This document shows positions 9,137-20,113 of a stretch of DNA of 64,000 nt, piece after piece (the stretch's first letter is position 1; the number at the start of each line of letters is the position of its first letter). The position numbers and the translations under genes were made by a program. This stretch comes from Williamsia serinedens (lineage in GTDB: Bacteria; Actinomycetota; Actinomycetes; Mycobacteriales; Mycobacteriaceae): assembly GCF_024171725.1 (NCBI RefSeq), contig NZ_JAMTCG010000007.1, positions 124,001 to 188,000 of the forward strand, given 5' to 3'. Under the pieces are notes generated by a model that did not search any database, was not told where the DNA came from, and saw nothing but the letters and a program-made list of their open reading frames with translations.

Positions 9137-10306
9137 TCAGCGCTTCATGAACGGCGGCACGTCGACGTCGTCGTCGTCGTCGAGCTGGACCGCGTTGCGG
9201 CGCGGCGCCGGCGCGTCGGCGAACGACTCGCCCCGCGACGGCGCGCTCGAGGAGAAGATCGCCTCCGACGCCGGGGCCGATCCCCCGACCGTCCCCGCGC
9301 TGGCGGACTCGACGGTCGCCCGACCGGCCGAGACCGTCTCCGACCGCCGGCGCTGCGGGGCACCGCCGTCGAAACCGGCCGCGATGACGGTCACCCGCAC
9401 CTCGTCGCCGAGGTTGTCGTCGATGACCGTCCCGAAAATGATGTTCGCGTCCTCGTGGGCGGCTTCCTGGACCAGGGTCGCGGCGTTGTGGATCTCGAAC
9501 AGACCCAGGTCGCTGCCTCCCGCGATCGACATGAGCACGCCGCGGGCGCCGTCCATGGACGCCTCGAGCAGCGGCGAGTTGATGGCCGCCTCGGCCGCCT
9601 TCTTCGCCCGGTCGTCACCACGCGCGGAGCCGATGCCCATCAGCGCGCTGCCCGCGTCTTTCATGACGCCCTTGACGTCGGCGAAGTCGACGTTGATGAG
9701 GCCGGGGGTGGTGATGAGGTCGGTGATGCCCTGCACGCCGTTGAGCAGGACCTCGTCGGCGCTGCGGAACGCGTCCATGAGCGACACGGCGGCGTCGCCG
9801 AGCTGCAGGAGCCGGTCGTTGGGGATGACGATGAGCGTGTCGCAGGACTCCCGCAGCGATGCGATGCCCGAATCCGCCTGCCCGCCACGACGCTTGCCCT
9901 CGAAGGAGAACGGTCGCGTCACGACGCCGACGGTGAGGGCGCCCATCTTGCGGGCGATGCTCGCGACGACGGGTGCACCGCCCGTGCCGGTCCCGCCGCC
10001 CTCGCCCGCGGTCACGAACACCATGTCGGCGCCCTTGAGCAGCTCCTCGATCTCGTCCTTGGCGTCCTCGGCCGCACGGCGTCCCACCTCCGGGTCCGCG
10101 CCGGCGCCCAGTCCGCGCGTGGAGTCACGGCCGACGTCGAGCTTCACGTCGGCGTCGCTCATCAACAGCGCCTGGGCGTCGGTGTTGATGGCGATGAACT
10201 CCACGCCCTTGAGGCCCTGCTCGATCATGCGGTTGACGGCGTTCACGCCACCACCGCCGATGCCGACGACCTTGATGACGGCCAGGTAGTTGTGCGGTGG
10301 CGTCAT
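9137..10306 (-). CDS. ftsZ: Cell division GTPase FtsZ
   Basis: This tubulin-like GTPase forms the Z ring. The 389-residue protein has the N-terminal nucleotide fold ([16 protein letters not shown]), the tubulin signature GGGTGTG at about residues 105-111, the T7-loop segment around NVDFADVK, a variable linker, and a C-terminal [11 protein letters not shown] tail that docks SepF and FtsW in mycobacteria. The ATG at 10306 ([12 protein letters not shown]) follows GAGGAGAAGG; the frame extends upstream without coding features. Unusually, a DUF222/HNH gene lies between ftsZ and ftsQ. A TTGACA hexamer upstream (10414-10419, minus) lacks a clear -10. Confidence 0.98.
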   Translation of the reverse strand: MTPPHNYLAVIKVVGIGGGGVNAVNRMIEQGLKGVEFIAINTDAQALLMSDADVKLDVGRDSTRGLGAGADPEVGRRAAEDAKDEIEELLKGADMVFVTAGEGGGTGTGGAPVVASIARKMGALTVGVVTRPFSFEGKRRGGQADSGIASLRESCDTLIVIPNDRLLQLGDAAVSLMDAFRSADEVLLNGVQGITDLITTPGLINVDFADVKGVMKDAGSALMGIGSARGDDRAKKAAEAAINSPLLEASMDGARGVLMSIAGGSDLGLFEIHNAATLVQEAAHEDANIIFGTVIDDNLGDEVRVTVIAAGFDGGAPQRRRSETVSAGRATVESASAGTVGGSAPASEAIFSSSAPSRGESFADAPAPRRNAVQLDDDDDVDVPPFMKR

Positions 10307-10535
10307 GAGACTCGCCTTCTCCTCGGGTCCTGCCCCCCGACCGGTGCGTGCCGGGGGTACGTCACCACCTCGCCCGACGAAAGTCTCAACCTCAACCACA
10401 GGTTCAGAGTTATGTCAAGTAGCGACGTGATGGGGGAAACGCTAGGCACGAGACCCGGTGTGGGCCAGGAGGCGCGCCGCGTGTCGCGCGTGTTCGCGGG
10501 AGAACCCGGGATCACATGTCCGTCGGCGGGATCGC

Positions 10536-11807
10536 TCACGCCGCCGCGGTGGATCCGCACACAGGGGCACGCGAGCGGTGGTCGTGTCCTGTTGGGGTGC
10601 GGATCCGTGCCTCGTGAGTGCCGTGGTCGTCGATGGCGGTGGTGACCGCCCAGCCGGGGTTCTCTTTCTGCAGGTTGTGGGTCCGACACAGGCCGTTCCC
10701 GTTCACGCTGTCGGTGGATCCGCCGTCGGCGTGGGGGTGGGCGTGGTCGATCTCGGCGATCGGGGCGTCGCAGTACGGCATCCGGCACGACACGTCGCGG
10801 CGGGTCATGAACCGCCGCAGGCCGGACGGGAAAATCCTGGCCCGAGATTCCATCGCGACCAGCGCGCCGGAGTCCGGGGCGGCGAACAGCTGTCGAATCG
10901 TCACCAGGGCGTCGGCGTCGAGCGCGTCGGCGATCAGCGACCGCGCAGTGTCAGCCGGGATCGGCCCGTAACCGGGAACGTCCGCCGCGGCGTCGGAGAA
11001 CCCGACGAGCGCATCACCGGCGATCACGACGTCGACCGCGACGGGCAGGTCCTCCACCGCGGCCTTGCCGGTGAGTCGTTCGAGGAGGGTGTCGGCCATG
11101 ACCTGCGCGTGGGTCCGGTCGCCGTCGCCCACCAGCCCGTCCGCGTACTGCTTCAACGCGGCGTACGCGGCGATACCTGCCTTCATGGGTAACAGCGCTG
11201 AGAGCTGCACCATCGCATCGGGTTTCGGACGAATCGTCACGCGGCGGTCCTTCGGCGCGCTGGCGTTGCGGTCCACCACGGCCTGCGGGTCCCGAGCGTA
11301 GGCAATCCGCTTGGCCAACGCCTCCAACGCCCGGTCCCCGACACCGTCGAGGGTCGCCGGGTCCGCGGACAGCACGTGATCGATCACGCGACGGTCCTCG
11401 ACCTGCAGGTAGCCGGTCTCACGGACCAGGATCGTCGCCCGCCACTCCGACAGCGACCCATCTCGGAGGCGGGCGAACGTGTTCGGCATCTCGCCCATCG
11501 CCCGAGCAAACCCCAGATGCCGACCGCCGGCGGTGCCCGACACCCGCCGCGCCAACGCCACGTCACCCGACAACCCCCGACACCGCCGCTCGACCGGCAC
11601 CCCGGCCTCCGCCTCGGCTGCCGACCGCAACTCCTGCAGACGCAGCGTCTGCTGTGCCTGCACCGCGGCACACGAGGACTTCACCGACTCCGCCAGCGAG
11701 ATCAGATCGATCGCCGCAACCTCGGTGTCGGCCGCGGGCAACCCACCGAGCACAGTCAGCATCTCGCGCAGCACGTCCTGCGCGTCGACCGTGCCGGTGA
11801 GCTCCAT
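10536..11807 (-). CDS. DUF222/13E12-family protein with C-terminal HNH nuclease domain
   Basis: The protein is 423 residues from the ATG at 11807. Residues about 1-290 are the helical DUF222 region typical of the 13E12 repeat family, multicopy in mycolic-acid actinobacteria. The C-terminus holds an HNH motif: CRMPYCDAPIAEIDHAHPHADGGST then NGNGLCRTHNLQK, with paired Cys and the His-Asn positions. These genes spread as a repeat family and are thought to be mobile or selfish, but no activity is proven for this one. It interrupts the usual ftsQ-ftsZ junction and is flanked upstream by a 21-bp minisatellite. The frame could start earlier (11870), but the DUF222 alignment begins near MELTGTVD. Confidence 0.88.
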   Translation of the reverse strand: MELTGTVDAQDVLREMLTVLGGLPAADTEVAAIDLISLAESVKSSCAAVQAQQTLRLQELRSAAEAEAGVPVERRCRGLSGDVALARRVSGTAGGRHLGFARAMGEMPNTFARLRDGSLSEWRATILVRETGYLQVEDRRVIDHVLSADPATLDGVGDRALEALAKRIAYARDPQAVVDRNASAPKDRRVTIRPKPDAMVQLSALLPMKAGIAAYAALKQYADGLVGDGDRTHAQVMADTLLERLTGKAAVEDLPVAVDVVIAGDALVGFSDAAADVPGYGPIPADTARSLIADALDADALVTIRQLFAAPDSGALVAMESRARIFPSGLRRFMTRRDVSCRMPYCDAPIAEIDHAHPHADGGSTDSVNGNGLCRTHNLQKENPGWAVTTAIDDHGTHEARIRTPTGHDHRSRAPVCGSTAAA

Positions 11808-11894
11808 ACGGACATGTCTACCCGAGGGGTCCGACAACAGTTGCCGACGAAAGACTGTTGTGCACAACAATTTTCGGCATCGCAGTCACTCGCT

Positions 11895-11957
11895 TCCGCG
11901 TCACGTCGTGCCGATGCGGCCTCGCGTCGTGCCGATGTCGCGTCACGTCGTGCCGAC
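11895..11957. repeat. 21-bp minisatellite, three tandem units
   Basis: Three head-to-tail 21-bp units share the core CGTCGTGCCGA. They are at 11895-11915, 11916-11936 and 11937-11957, in the gap between ftsQ and the HNH gene. Because 21 is a multiple of three, frames stay open across it, but no convincing gene is present. Confidence 0.75.
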
Positions 11958-11978
11958 GTCAGCGACAGCAGACCTCGA

Positions 11979-12746
11979 TCAGCGGTACGTCGGGAACTGC
12001 GGCGCCGACACGTTGTACTCGGTGCCGTCCTGGGTGAGGAGATAGCCGAGGGTGCGTGCCTTGGCCGCGCCGTCCTCGTCGTCGCCCCAGATGACCTTCT
12101 TGTCGCCGGCGAGCGTCAGCTGCACCCCGGCGACGCCGTCGGCACCGATTTCGGTGACACGGGACCGCAGGTCGGCCGGGAGTCCGGCGACCACGGACAG
12201 CGCGGCGCGATCGGCTGCGGTGTCGGTCGACCGGTCGTCGGTGAGACGCGGCAGTCGCGGCAGCGCCTTCTGTCGGTCGAAGTCGACGCCGTCGACGTCG
12301 ACGAGGTGCCACGAGCCGTTGCGCGCGACGAATGCCACGGCGACCCGCTCCTGCACGGTGATGTCGATGCCCGACGGATACGAGCGCTGCACCCGCACCG
12401 ACTTCACCCGCGGGATGGCCGCGATCCGCTCGGCGGCCGGGGTGGTGTCGACCTGCAGCAGCGGGGTGCCCATGCGGATCTGCGAGGTCGCGACGATCTG
12501 TGCGGGGTCGAGGACCTGTGTCCCGGACACGTCGATCGACCGCACCGACATGATCGGAGTGAAGTAGGAGGCGAGCGCGGCACCGATCAGGACGAGGATC
12601 GCGACGATCGTCCCGACGAGGCGCTTCACCCCGCCGACGGGGCGACGTCCACGCCGGTCCCGACGGTCGACCGGTCGTCGGTCTGCCCTGGGCTCGCCGT
12701 CGTCGTCCCGGTCGAGGTCGCGGTCGTCGGTGAGCGATGCGGTCAT
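11979..12746 (-). CDS. ftsQ: Cell division protein FtsQ
   Basis: FtsQ is a bitopic divisome protein that links the Z ring to septal peptidoglycan synthesis. The 255-residue protein has a charged cytoplasmic N-terminus of about 40 residues, one transmembrane helix (about 42-64, [19 protein letters not shown]), a POTRA domain starting [17 protein letters not shown], and the FtsQ domain with [10 protein letters not shown]. The ATG at 12746 overlaps the murC stop as ATGA. It ends in the minisatellite-bearing gap that separates it from the inserted HNH gene. Confidence 0.95.
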   Translation of the reverse strand: MTASLTDDRDLDRDDDGEPRADRRPVDRRDRRGRRPVGGVKRLVGTIVAILVLIGAALASYFTPIMSVRSIDVSGTQVLDPAQIVATSQIRMGTPLLQVDTTPAAERIAAIPRVKSVRVQRSYPSGIDITVQERVAVAFVARNGSWHLVDVDGVDFDRQKALPRLPRLTDDRSTDTAADRAALSVVAGLPADLRSRVTEIGADGVAGVQLTLAGDKKVIWGDDEDGAAKARTLGYLLTQDGTEYNVSAPQFPTYR

Positions 12747-14236
12747 CGGAGATCTCCCTTGTCCGTCTCGTCCCGGTCCGCCAGCGCGGCGACGATCTCG
12801 GGGGCCTGCATGGTGATGTCGCCGGCGCCGAGGGTGAGCACGACGTCCCCGGGGCGGGCCAGGTCGGCGACGGTGCGCGCGACCTCGGACAGGTCGGCGA
12901 CGTAGGTGGTCGAGGCGCGGACGCGGTCGGCGATCGTCCGTCCGGTGACCCCGTCGAGAGGTTCCTCGCGGGCCCCGTAGACGTCGAGCACGACGACCTC
13001 GTCGGCGCCGTCGAGTGCTGCCGCGAACTCGTCGGCGAAGGTGGCGGTGCGCGAGTACAGATGCGGCTGGAACACGGCGACGACGCGACCGCCCGTGGTC
13101 TGCTCGGCGAGTTCGCGGGCCGCGGTGACCACGGCGGCGACCTCCGTCGGATGGTGGGCGTAGTCGTCGTACACCGACACCCCGGCGGCGCGGCCGCGCA
13201 GCTGGAAGCGGCGGTGCACCCCGGTGAACGACTCGATGCCGGCGACGGCCCCGTCGACGGGTGCGCCCGAGCACACCGCGGCGGCGATCGCCCCGAGTGC
13301 GTTGAGGGTCATGTGGATCCCGGGCACGCCCACCGTGATGGTGTGCTCACCGGGACCGGTGCCGTCGAGGTCGATGACGACGCGTCCGCGCCCGCCGGAC
13401 CCGTGCGCGGACCAGTCACGCAGGCGCACAGCATGATCGACGTCCGGCACGCGGTCTGCGTGCAGGCCGCGCCCGTAGCCGATCACCCGCACGCCGCGAT
13501 CGAGCAGACGCGACGCGGTCCGCTGTGCCAGCGCCACCGACCCCTCGTCGTCGAGGCACACCACGACAACGCCGCCCGGGGCGAGCCGGTCGAGGAAGGC
13601 GTCGAAGACGGCGACGTAGGCCTCGACCGTGCCGAAGTGGTCGAGGTGGTCGGCCTCGACGTTGGTCACGACGACGACGTCGGGGCGGTAGGCCAGCAGC
13701 GAGCCGTCGCTCTCGTCGGCCTCGGCCACGAACACCTCGCCGGAGCCGTGGTGGGCGTTGGTGCCCGACTCGTTCAGCTCCCCGCCGACGGCGAAGGACG
13801 GGTCGAGACCACAGTGCTGCAGTGCCACCACGGTCATCGACGTGGTCGAGGTCTTGCCATGGGTACCCGCGATGAGGGTGGTGCGGTACGGCGCCATCAG
13901 GTCGGCGAGCACCTGCGGGCGCAGGATCACCGGGATGCCGCGCCGGTTCGCCTCCACCAGTTCGGGATTCGTCTTCGGGATGGCGGCGTGGGTCGTCACC
14001 ACGACGGTGGGCCCACCGTCGAGCAGGTCCAGGGCCGAGGGGTCGTGCCCGACGCGGATGACCGCGCCGCGCGCCCGCAGCGCCATCACGCCGCGTCCGT
14101 CCTTGGCGTCGGATCCGGACACCTGCGCACCGCGGGCGAGCAGGATCCGCGCCAGCCCCGACATCCCGGCTCCCCCGATGCCGACCATGTGGACACGGCG
14201 CAGCTGCTCGGGCAGCGGTGCACCGCCGGTGCTCAT
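12743..14236 (-). CDS. murC: UDP-N-acetylmuramate--L-alanine ligase MurC
   Basis: MurC adds L-Ala to UDP-MurNAc, the first amino acid of the peptidoglycan stem. The 497-residue protein shows all three Mur ligase domains: the Rossmann start [18 protein letters not shown], the ATP loop GTHGKTSTT (about residue 126), EADESDGS, and the C-domain motif [11 protein letters not shown]. It starts with an ATG overlapping the murG stop (ATGA) and ends overlapping ftsQ. It is intact, in contrast to the murF remnant in the same operon. Confidence 0.97.
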   Translation of the reverse strand: MSTGGAPLPEQLRRVHMVGIGGAGMSGLARILLARGAQVSGSDAKDGRGVMALRARGAVIRVGHDPSALDLLDGGPTVVVTTHAAIPKTNPELVEANRRGIPVILRPQVLADLMAPYRTTLIAGTHGKTSTTSMTVVALQHCGLDPSFAVGGELNESGTNAHHGSGEVFVAEADESDGSLLAYRPDVVVVTNVEADHLDHFGTVEAYVAVFDAFLDRLAPGGVVVVCLDDEGSVALAQRTASRLLDRGVRVIGYGRGLHADRVPDVDHAVRLRDWSAHGSGGRGRVVIDLDGTGPGEHTITVGVPGIHMTLNALGAIAAAVCSGAPVDGAVAGIESFTGVHRRFQLRGRAAGVSVYDDYAHHPTEVAAVVTAARELAEQTTGGRVVAVFQPHLYSRTATFADEFAAALDGADEVVVLDVYGAREEPLDGVTGRTIADRVRASTTYVADLSEVARTVADLARPGDVVLTLGAGDITMQAPEIVAALADRDETDKGDLR

Positions 14237-15357
14237 CGCCGCCCCCGGTGGGCGCGCGCCGCCTCCAGTCCGGCCCGGGCGACCACCGCGGCCGCGTCGC
14301 GGTGGCCGACACCGGCTGCGGCACGTGACATCTCGGCGAGTCGAGCGGCGTCGGTGAGCAGGTCGACGACCTCGGTGGACACACGGTCGGTGGTGAGGTC
14401 GGCGTCGTCGACGAGCAGCCCTCCCCCGGCCTGCACGACCGGTAGCGCGTTGAGTCGCTGCTCGCCGTTGCCGTGCGGGAGCGGGACGTAGATCGCGGGC
14501 AGCCCCGTGGCGGAGATCTCGGCGACGGTCATGGCGCCGGACCGGCAGAGGACGAGATCGGCTGCGGCGTAGGCGAGATCCATCCGCTTGAGGTAGCCGA
14601 CGGCGACGTAGGGCGGTGCCCCGGCCGGCGACGACGGCGACACGGTGTTCTTCGGCCCGTGGGCATGCAGGACACCGATCCCCGCGCGGCCCAACGCCTC
14701 CGCCGACGACGCGACCGCCTCGTTGATGGTCCGCGCCCCCTGGGACCCGCCGAAGACCAGGAGGGTCGGTGCGTCGGGGTCGAGGCCGAAGTAGTGCCGT
14801 GCCTGCGCGCGCACCGCACCGCGGTCGAGGGTGGTCAGCGAGCCTCGGACGGGGATCCCGACGACCTCGGCGTCGAGGCCGGAACCGTCCACGGCGGCCA
14901 GCACGCGGTCCGCCAGTCGGGCACCGACACGGTTGGCGATGCCGGCGCTGGCGTTCGCCTCGTGGACGACGACGGGGATCCGCGACCGCCGGGCCACCTT
15001 CTCGCGCGCGGCGATGTAGGCGGGCAGGGCGACGTACCCGCCGAACCCGATCACCACGTCGGCGTCGACCGCGTCGAGCACCCGACGCGCGGCGCGCACC
15101 GAGGCACGCAGACGTAGCGGGACGGCCGCGAGGTCGCGGGACAGCTTGCGCGGCAACGGGACCGGCGGGATCAGTTCGAGGTCGTAGCCGCGGTCGGGGA
15201 CGATCGTCGTCTCCAACCCACGCGCGGTGCCGAGCGCGGTGATGCGGGTGTCCGGCGCGAGTCGACGCACGGCGTCGGCGACGGCGAGGGCGGGTTCGAT
15301 GTGACCGGCGGTCCCGCCCCCGGCGACCACCACCGACAGCGGACCGTCCGCGGTCAC
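14233..15357 (-). CDS. murG: Undecaprenyldiphospho-muramoylpentapeptide beta-N-acetylglucosaminyltransferase MurG
   Basis: MurG transfers GlcNAc to lipid I at the inner face of the membrane, giving lipid II. The 374-residue GT-B enzyme has the N-terminal loop [17 protein letters not shown], the [16 protein letters not shown] segment, and the C-terminal UDP-GlcNAc loop [14 protein letters not shown] with [11 protein letters not shown] and PLPHGNGEQ. The GTG at 15357 overlaps the ftsW stop as GTGA and is preferred over the upstream ATG at 15384. Confidence 0.97.
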   Translation of the reverse strand: MTADGPLSVVVAGGGTAGHIEPALAVADAVRRLAPDTRITALGTARGLETTIVPDRGYDLELIPPVPLPRKLSRDLAAVPLRLRASVRAARRVLDAVDADVVIGFGGYVALPAYIAAREKVARRSRIPVVVHEANASAGIANRVGARLADRVLAAVDGSGLDAEVVGIPVRGSLTTLDRGAVRAQARHYFGLDPDAPTLLVFGGSQGARTINEAVASSAEALGRAGIGVLHAHGPKNTVSPSSPAGAPPYVAVGYLKRMDLAYAAADLVLCRSGAMTVAEISATGLPAIYVPLPHGNGEQRLNALPVVQAGGGLLVDDADLTTDRVSTEVVDLLTDAARLAEMSRAAAGVGHRDAAAVVARAGLEAARAHRGRR

Positions 15358-16928
15358 CACCGGGTCCCCGGCGGGCCGGGCCACCGGTCGCCACCGACCG
15401 ACGAGCGGTTACGTGCCCGGGGCACCGGGACAGGCCGCGCCGATCGCCATCCCGGGTCGTCCCAGGTCGGCTCGGGGGCGGGGCGTCGACGCGGCTGCGG
15501 CGCCGGGGCCTGCTGTCCGAACCCGAAATACGCTACGGGGCCGCGGCGTCGACCTCGCGCGTCGGGCGCGCGGCGGACGTCGCCCCGCGGAGGGACCTGC
15601 CCGGTCCGTCGTGTCGGACGAGGTGCGGGCCCGGTCGCGGCACGACGTGCGCGCCACTGCTGCACCCGCGGCGGGACGTAGGTCTCGGGCTGCGGGAGCC
15701 GCAGGAACCGGCCGAGGCGCCCGTCACCGGTCGCGGCCAACGCGGCGACGGCCTCGGGCTCGTGGCGGGCGGCGTTGGCCAGCAGCCCCAGCATGACGAG
15801 GACCGTGAACGTCGAGGTGCCACCGGCGGACAGCAACGGCAGCTGGATCCCGGTGACCGGCAGCAACCCGATGACGTAGCCGATGTTGATGAGCGCCTGG
15901 ACGCTGATGAGCACCGTGATCGCCGCGGTCATCATGCGCAGGAACGGGTCCACCGCACGCAGCGCGATCCGCAGGCCCACGAACGCGAGCAGCACGAACA
16001 ACGCGATGACGGTCAGCCCGCCGAGCAGGCCGAGCTCCTCGCCGATGATCGCGAAGATGAAGTCGTTGTGCGCGTTGGGCAAGTAGTTCCACTTGGCCCG
16101 GCTCTGTCCGAGACCCTGGCCGAACAGCCCGCCGTTGGCGAGGGCGTAGCGGGCCTGTCGGGCCTGGTAGCCGGCGCCCTGCGGGTCGTCGATGTTGCCC
16201 AGGAAGCTCTGCACGCGCTGCGAGCGGTAGCCCTCGACGAGGGCGAGGACGACGGCGAGCGCGGCGCCGGTGACCACGAACATCACGAACACCCGGATGT
16301 GCAGGCCCGCGAACCACAGCAGGGTGCCCACGATGATCGCGATGGTGATCGTGGTGGAGAGGTTGGGCTCCAGGATGATCAGGGTACAGACGAGGAACGC
16401 GACCGGTACCAGCGGCACCAGGAGTTCCTTGAGCGACGCCTGCTCCCGCAGCCGCGACGAGAGCAGGTGGGCGCCCCACACGCACAGGGCCAGCTTCACC
16501 AGCTCCGAGGGCTGGACGGAGAAGCCGGCGACGACGAACCAGCGCCGCGCGCCGTTGCTCAGCGTGCCGACGCCGGGGATGAGGACCAGCGCGAGCAGCA
16601 CGGTGGTGACGACGATCATCGGCGCGGCGAGCCGCCGGATGTGGCGGACGGGCACACGCAGCGCGACGTAGAACAGGACCGATCCCAGGATCGCGAAGAC
16701 GACCTGGGTGGCGAAGAGGCCGTACGCGGACCCGTCGCGGGAGTAGCCCTCCACCGAGGACGCGGAGAGCACCATGACGAGACCGAAGACGGTCAGGATC
16801 ACCGCGAGGGTCACGATCAGGTGGAACGAGGCCAGCGGTCGCCGCAGGATCGGGTCGACGATGCCGCGGGGGATCTCCCACCACCCGGCGACCCGCGAGG
16901 TGCGGTCGGATGTCGGGGTCGCGGTCAC
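15354..16928 (-). CDS. ftsW: Lipid II polymerase FtsW (SEDS glycosyltransferase)
   Basis: FtsW is a polytopic SEDS polymerase that makes septal glycan with FtsI. The protein is about 524 residues with ten predicted membrane helices. It has the signature pattern [21 protein letters not shown], the [15 protein letters not shown] loop (catalytic Asp region) and [10 protein letters not shown] near the end. A long Arg/Pro-rich cytoplasmic tail of about 115 residues, typical of mycobacterial-type FtsW that contacts FtsZ, follows. The GTG start overlaps murD as GTGA. Confidence 0.96.
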   Translation of the reverse strand: MTATPTSDRTSRVAGWWEIPRGIVDPILRRPLASFHLIVTLAVILTVFGLVMVLSASSVEGYSRDGSAYGLFATQVVFAILGSVLFYVALRVPVRHIRRLAAPMIVVTTVLLALVLIPGVGTLSNGARRWFVVAGFSVQPSELVKLALCVWGAHLLSSRLREQASLKELLVPLVPVAFLVCTLIILEPNLSTTITIAIIVGTLLWFAGLHIRVFVMFVVTGAALAVVLALVEGYRSQRVQSFLGNIDDPQGAGYQARQARYALANGGLFGQGLGQSRAKWNYLPNAHNDFIFAIIGEELGLLGGLTVIALFVLLAFVGLRIALRAVDPFLRMMTAAITVLISVQALINIGYVIGLLPVTGIQLPLLSAGGTSTFTVLVMLGLLANAARHEPEAVAALAATGDGRLGRFLRLPQPETYVPPRVQQWRARRAATGPAPRPTRRTGQVPPRGDVRRAPDARGRRRGPVAYFGFGQQAPAPQPRRRPAPEPTWDDPGWRSARPVPVPRARNRSSVGGDRWPGPPGTRW

Positions 16929-18478
16929 GCGCGGACCTCCGCGGTGGCCCCACACGCGATCGCCCCGGCGGCGAAGGCGTCACCGCGGGCCCCGTAGCCG
17001 GGGAACATGTCGAGGGATGCGGCCGCGGGCGCGAGGAGCACGGCGTCGACGGGTTCCGGGGAGGTCCCGACGAGCGCGTGCGCTGCGGCGACGGCGGCGG
17101 CCATCACCTGGTCCGCAGCGGTCGTCGACCCGTCGGCCGGGTGCGCCGACGCCGCGGCGGCCGCCGCCTGCGCACGGTCGACGGCGGTGTCGTCGGCTCC
17201 GGACACGACCGGCATGGCGTTCACCCGGCCATCGTCCCCTGTGAACAGTGTGACTGTTGGGATTGCAGGGGCGTGTCGCGTGATCGCGGCGGCGATCACG
17301 TCGCGGTCGACGCCGAGCAGGACCGCACCCGCGACGCGGTCCGCCACCGCGAGCACCAGGTCGTCGACGGCCGCGCCCTTGAGCTGCCCTCCCCCGACGA
17401 GGACGACGCGGCGGCGTGCGGCGACCGAGGCCTGGGCGGCGTGGGGGTTGGTGGCCTTGGAGTCGTCGACGGCGACGACGTCGCCCCACCGCGCGACGAC
17501 CTCGCCGCGGTGGCGGCCCGGCACGAACCCGGACAGACCGTCGGCGACCGTGGCGGGGTCGATCCCGATGCCGAGGCACAGGGCGGCCGCCGCGGTGGCG
17601 TCGGCGACGCCCGGCGGCCCGGGGGGACGCAGCCCGGCGACGGGGACGACGCGGCGGGGTGTGCGACCTGGACCGAACGCGCGGTCGACGATGTGTCCGT
17701 CGGCGACACCCACCTCCCCGTCGGCGGGCGGTCCGAGTCGCGTTCGGACGGTCCGGCCGTCGGGGGTCGTCGCCGACATCGACCCCGCGACCGGGTCGTC
17801 GCCGCCGACCACCGCCAGCGGGCCCCGCAGGGCGCCGGCCTTGGCCGCGACGTAGGCGTCCATCGACCCGTGCCAGTCGAGGTGGTCCTCGGCGATGTTG
17901 AGCACCACACCGGCGGCCGGGGTCACCGAGGGCGCCCAGAACAGCTGGAACGACGACAGTTCCGCGGCGAGGACGTCGACCCGGGGCTCGGCGACGAGGG
18001 CGTCGAGCACGGGCAGTCCGATGTTGCCGCAGGCGGCGACGGTGTGCGGCGAGCGCTCGACGACGGCCTCGACCATGGAGGTGGTCGTCGTCTTGCCGTT
18101 GGTCCCGGTCACGACGATCCACGTGCGCGGCGGGCCCAGCAGGCCGGAGACGTCGACGTGCCAGGCCAGCTCGACCTCGCCCCACACCGGCACGCCGGAC
18201 GCCCGCGCCGCCGCGACGACGCCGGACTCCGGCCGGAAACCGGGCGACACCACCAGCAGGTCGGCGTCGAGGACACCGTCGCCCACCACCGCAGCGGTCG
18301 GCACGACGTCCAGACCGGCGAGCGCGGCGCCGGCGCGGTCGTCGACCACGACGACGTGCGCACCGCGGTCGGCGAGGAAGCGTGCCGCCGACGCACCCGC
18401 GGTCCCGGCACCCGCCACGACGACGCGCAGGGACCCGATGTCGGTGAGCAGAGCCGCGTGCCCGCTCACGTCAGCCAC
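16925..18478 (-). CDS. murD: UDP-N-acetylmuramoylalanine--D-glutamate ligase MurD
   Basis: MurD adds D-Glu to UDP-MurNAc-L-Ala. The protein is about 517 residues. It has a Rossmann-like start ([19 protein letters not shown]), the ATP loop GTNGKTTTT (about residue 130), the LSSFQLFW and [11 protein letters not shown] segments, and the C-domain motif [10 protein letters not shown]. The start is uncertain between GTG 18478 and GTG 18469; the first overlaps the mraY stop by 8 bases. Relative to many MurDs there is an Ala-rich insertion near the C-terminus (about residues 425-475). Confidence 0.95.
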   Translation of the reverse strand: MADVSGHAALLTDIGSLRVVVAGAGTAGASAARFLADRGAHVVVVDDRAGAALAGLDVVPTAAVVGDGVLDADLLVVSPGFRPESGVVAAARASGVPVWGEVELAWHVDVSGLLGPPRTWIVVTGTNGKTTTTSMVEAVVERSPHTVAACGNIGLPVLDALVAEPRVDVLAAELSSFQLFWAPSVTPAAGVVLNIAEDHLDWHGSMDAYVAAKAGALRGPLAVVGGDDPVAGSMSATTPDGRTVRTRLGPPADGEVGVADGHIVDRAFGPGRTPRRVVPVAGLRPPGPPGVADATAAAALCLGIGIDPATVADGLSGFVPGRHRGEVVARWGDVVAVDDSKATNPHAAQASVAARRRVVLVGGGQLKGAAVDDLVLAVADRVAGAVLLGVDRDVIAAAITRHAPAIPTVTLFTGDDGRVNAMPVVSGADDTAVDRAQAAAAAASAHPADGSTTAADQVMAAAVAAAHALVGTSPEPVDAVLLAPAAASLDMFPGYGARGDAFAAGAIACGATAEVRA

Positions 18479-19568
18479 CGTTGGTGGTGAGGAACTCGCT
18501 GTAGAACAGGGACAGGCCGAGGGCACACGCGATGGCGGTCAGCAGCCAGAAGCGGATGATGACGGTCGTCTCCGCCCACCCGCCGAGCTCGAAGTGATGG
18601 TGGAAGGGCGCCATCCGGAACACGCGTCGGCCGGTGGTGCGGAAGAACGCGATCTGCATGACCACCGAGACGATCTCGGCGACGAACAGCGCACCGAGGA
18701 CGACGGCGAGCAACTCGGTGCGCGTCGTGATCGACAGCCCGGCGAGCATGCCGCCCAGCGCCAGCGATCCGGTGTCGCCCATGAAGATCTTGGCCGGCGC
18801 CGCGTTCCACCACAGGAACCCCAGACAGGCGCCGCCCCCGGCGACGGCGATCAGCGCGAGATCGAGGGGGTCGCGGACGTCGTAGCACCCGGAACTGACG
18901 TCGGCGCCGAGCTTCGGGCCGCCGGAGCAGGCGTTGCGGTACTGCCAGAACGTGACGAGCACGTAGGAGCCCAGGACCATCGCCATCGACCCGGCCGCGA
19001 GGCCGTCGAGGCCATCGGTGAAGTTCACCGCGTTCGACCACGCCGCCACCACGAGCCAGCAGAAGACGACGAACGCGACCGACCCGAGCGTGACGGCGTT
19101 GATGTCCCGGACATAGGAGAGCTTCACCGAGGCGGGTGCGTCGCCGTTGCCGTTGCGGAACTGCAGCGCGAGGACACCGAACAGCAGCGCCGCGACGAGC
19201 TGCCCCACCGACTTCGCGGTCTTGTTCAGGCCCAGGTTGCGCTGCTTGCGGATCTTGATGAAGTCGTCGAGGAAGCCGACACCACCCAGGACCGTCGCCA
19301 GACCGAGGACGAGCATCCCCGACGCGCTCGGACCCTGACCGCCGTTGATCAGGCCGGTGAGGTGGGCGGCCCAGTAGCCCGCCCACAGGGCCGCGATGAT
19401 CGCGACGCCGCCCATCGAGGGGGTGCCGCGCTTGGTCTGATGGCTCTGCGGTCCCTCGACGCGGATCTCCTGACCGAAGCCCTGTCGCGAGAAGACCTTG
19501 ATCAGGACCGGGGTCAGCAGGATCGACACCGCGAGCGCGACCGCGCCGCCCACCAGGATCTGCGTCAC
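18471..19568 (-). CDS. mraY: Phospho-N-acetylmuramoyl-pentapeptide transferase MraY
   Basis: MraY is an integral membrane enzyme that makes lipid I from UDP-MurNAc-pentapeptide and undecaprenyl phosphate. The 365-residue protein has ten predicted helices and the conserved [12 protein letters not shown] (catalytic Asp pair region), [12 protein letters not shown] and [20 protein letters not shown] motifs. The start codon is GTG. It lies 62 bp downstream of the murF remnant. The enzyme itself looks complete, so the cell must still obtain its MurF product from elsewhere. Confidence 0.97.
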   Translation of the reverse strand: MTQILVGGAVALAVSILLTPVLIKVFSRQGFGQEIRVEGPQSHQTKRGTPSMGGVAIIAALWAGYWAAHLTGLINGGQGPSASGMLVLGLATVLGGVGFLDDFIKIRKQRNLGLNKTAKSVGQLVAALLFGVLALQFRNGNGDAPASVKLSYVRDINAVTLGSVAFVVFCWLVVAAWSNAVNFTDGLDGLAAGSMAMVLGSYVLVTFWQYRNACSGGPKLGADVSSGCYDVRDPLDLALIAVAGGGACLGFLWWNAAPAKIFMGDTGSLALGGMLAGLSITTRTELLAVVLGALFVAEIVSVVMQIAFFRTTGRRVFRMAPFHHHFELGGWAETTVIIRFWLLTAIACALGLSLFYSEFLTTNGG

Positions 19569-19630
19569 CTACGTCGTCCCCATCGTCGCCATCGTCCCCG
19601 CGGGTGCGGGCCGGAACCCTCCACGAGGCG

Positions 19631-20113
19631 TCACGGTCGGGCCGTGCACCGTTCGTCATCCAACAATGTCCGCGCCAGCCGGGACAACTCGGCCCCGCCA
19701 CCGGCCACGAGCACCACGTCGCCGGCGCCGAGTTCGGCGTCGAGGGTCTCCCAGGCCGCGTCGGCGTCGGCCACGAGGCGGGCCTCGTCGCCCCAGGAGC
19801 CCTCCATGACCGCGCCCTGGTGCAGGGCCCGCACCCATCGCGACTCCCCGACCGACACGGTGGTGTCGACGGCCAGACGCACCGCACGGCGTCCGACGCG
19901 GTCGTGCGCGACGGCCCGGTCCGACCCGGTGGCGTCGTCGGTCTCCTCGACGTCGAGGTCGCCGAGCACCGCCCAGGTGCGGGCCGGACCGTCGGGGACG
20001 ACGCGCGCACGGGCGGTGCGCACGAGATCGGCGAGGGCGTCGGAGACGTCGTCGGGGCCGGCGGGGGCGCCGGACCGGTCGATCACCCAGACGGTGCTGT
20101 CCTCGGCGGTCAT
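19631..20113 (-). CDS. MurF C-terminal-domain remnant (N-terminal and ATP-binding domains missing)
   Basis: Full MurF enzymes are about 450-510 residues; this frame has 160. It aligns by eye with only the MurF C-terminal domain: TWAVLGDL for the family WAVLGEM, AHDRVGRRAVRLAVD, HQGAVMEGSWGDE, and ELGAGDVVLVAGGG before the C-terminal helix. The Walker loop (GxxGKTS), the substrate domain and the DDAYNANP motif are gone; VIDRSGAPAGPDDV stands where DDAYNANP should be. The usual VKAS/VKGS near the end reads VAGGG. It keeps an ATG start overlapping murE (ATGA), has no frameshift, and sits in the exact murF position between murE and mraY. It cannot be an active ligase. It is either a decaying relic or a repurposed small protein. 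Confidence 0.8.
   Translation of the reverse strand: MTAEDSTVWVIDRSGAPAGPDDVSDALADLVRTARARVVPDGPARTWAVLGDLDVEETDDATGSDRAVAHDRVGRRAVRLAVDTTVSVGESRWVRALHQGAVMEGSWGDEARLVADADAAWETLDAELGAGDVVLVAGGGAELSRLARTLLDDERCTARP

Noticed and set aside
10391-10419. SigA promoter for ftsZ (TTGACA at 10414-10419, minus)
   Set aside because: The -35 is perfect, but no acceptable -10 lies 16-19 bp downstream (TTGAGG at best), so it is mentioned only in the ftsZ entry.
12743-15394. Apparent MurG-region/MurC fusion protein of 883 residues
   Set aside because: The first 386 residues are Arg-rich out-of-frame translation of murG; the MurC N-terminus ([12 protein letters not shown]) begins at the ATGA overlap at 14236.
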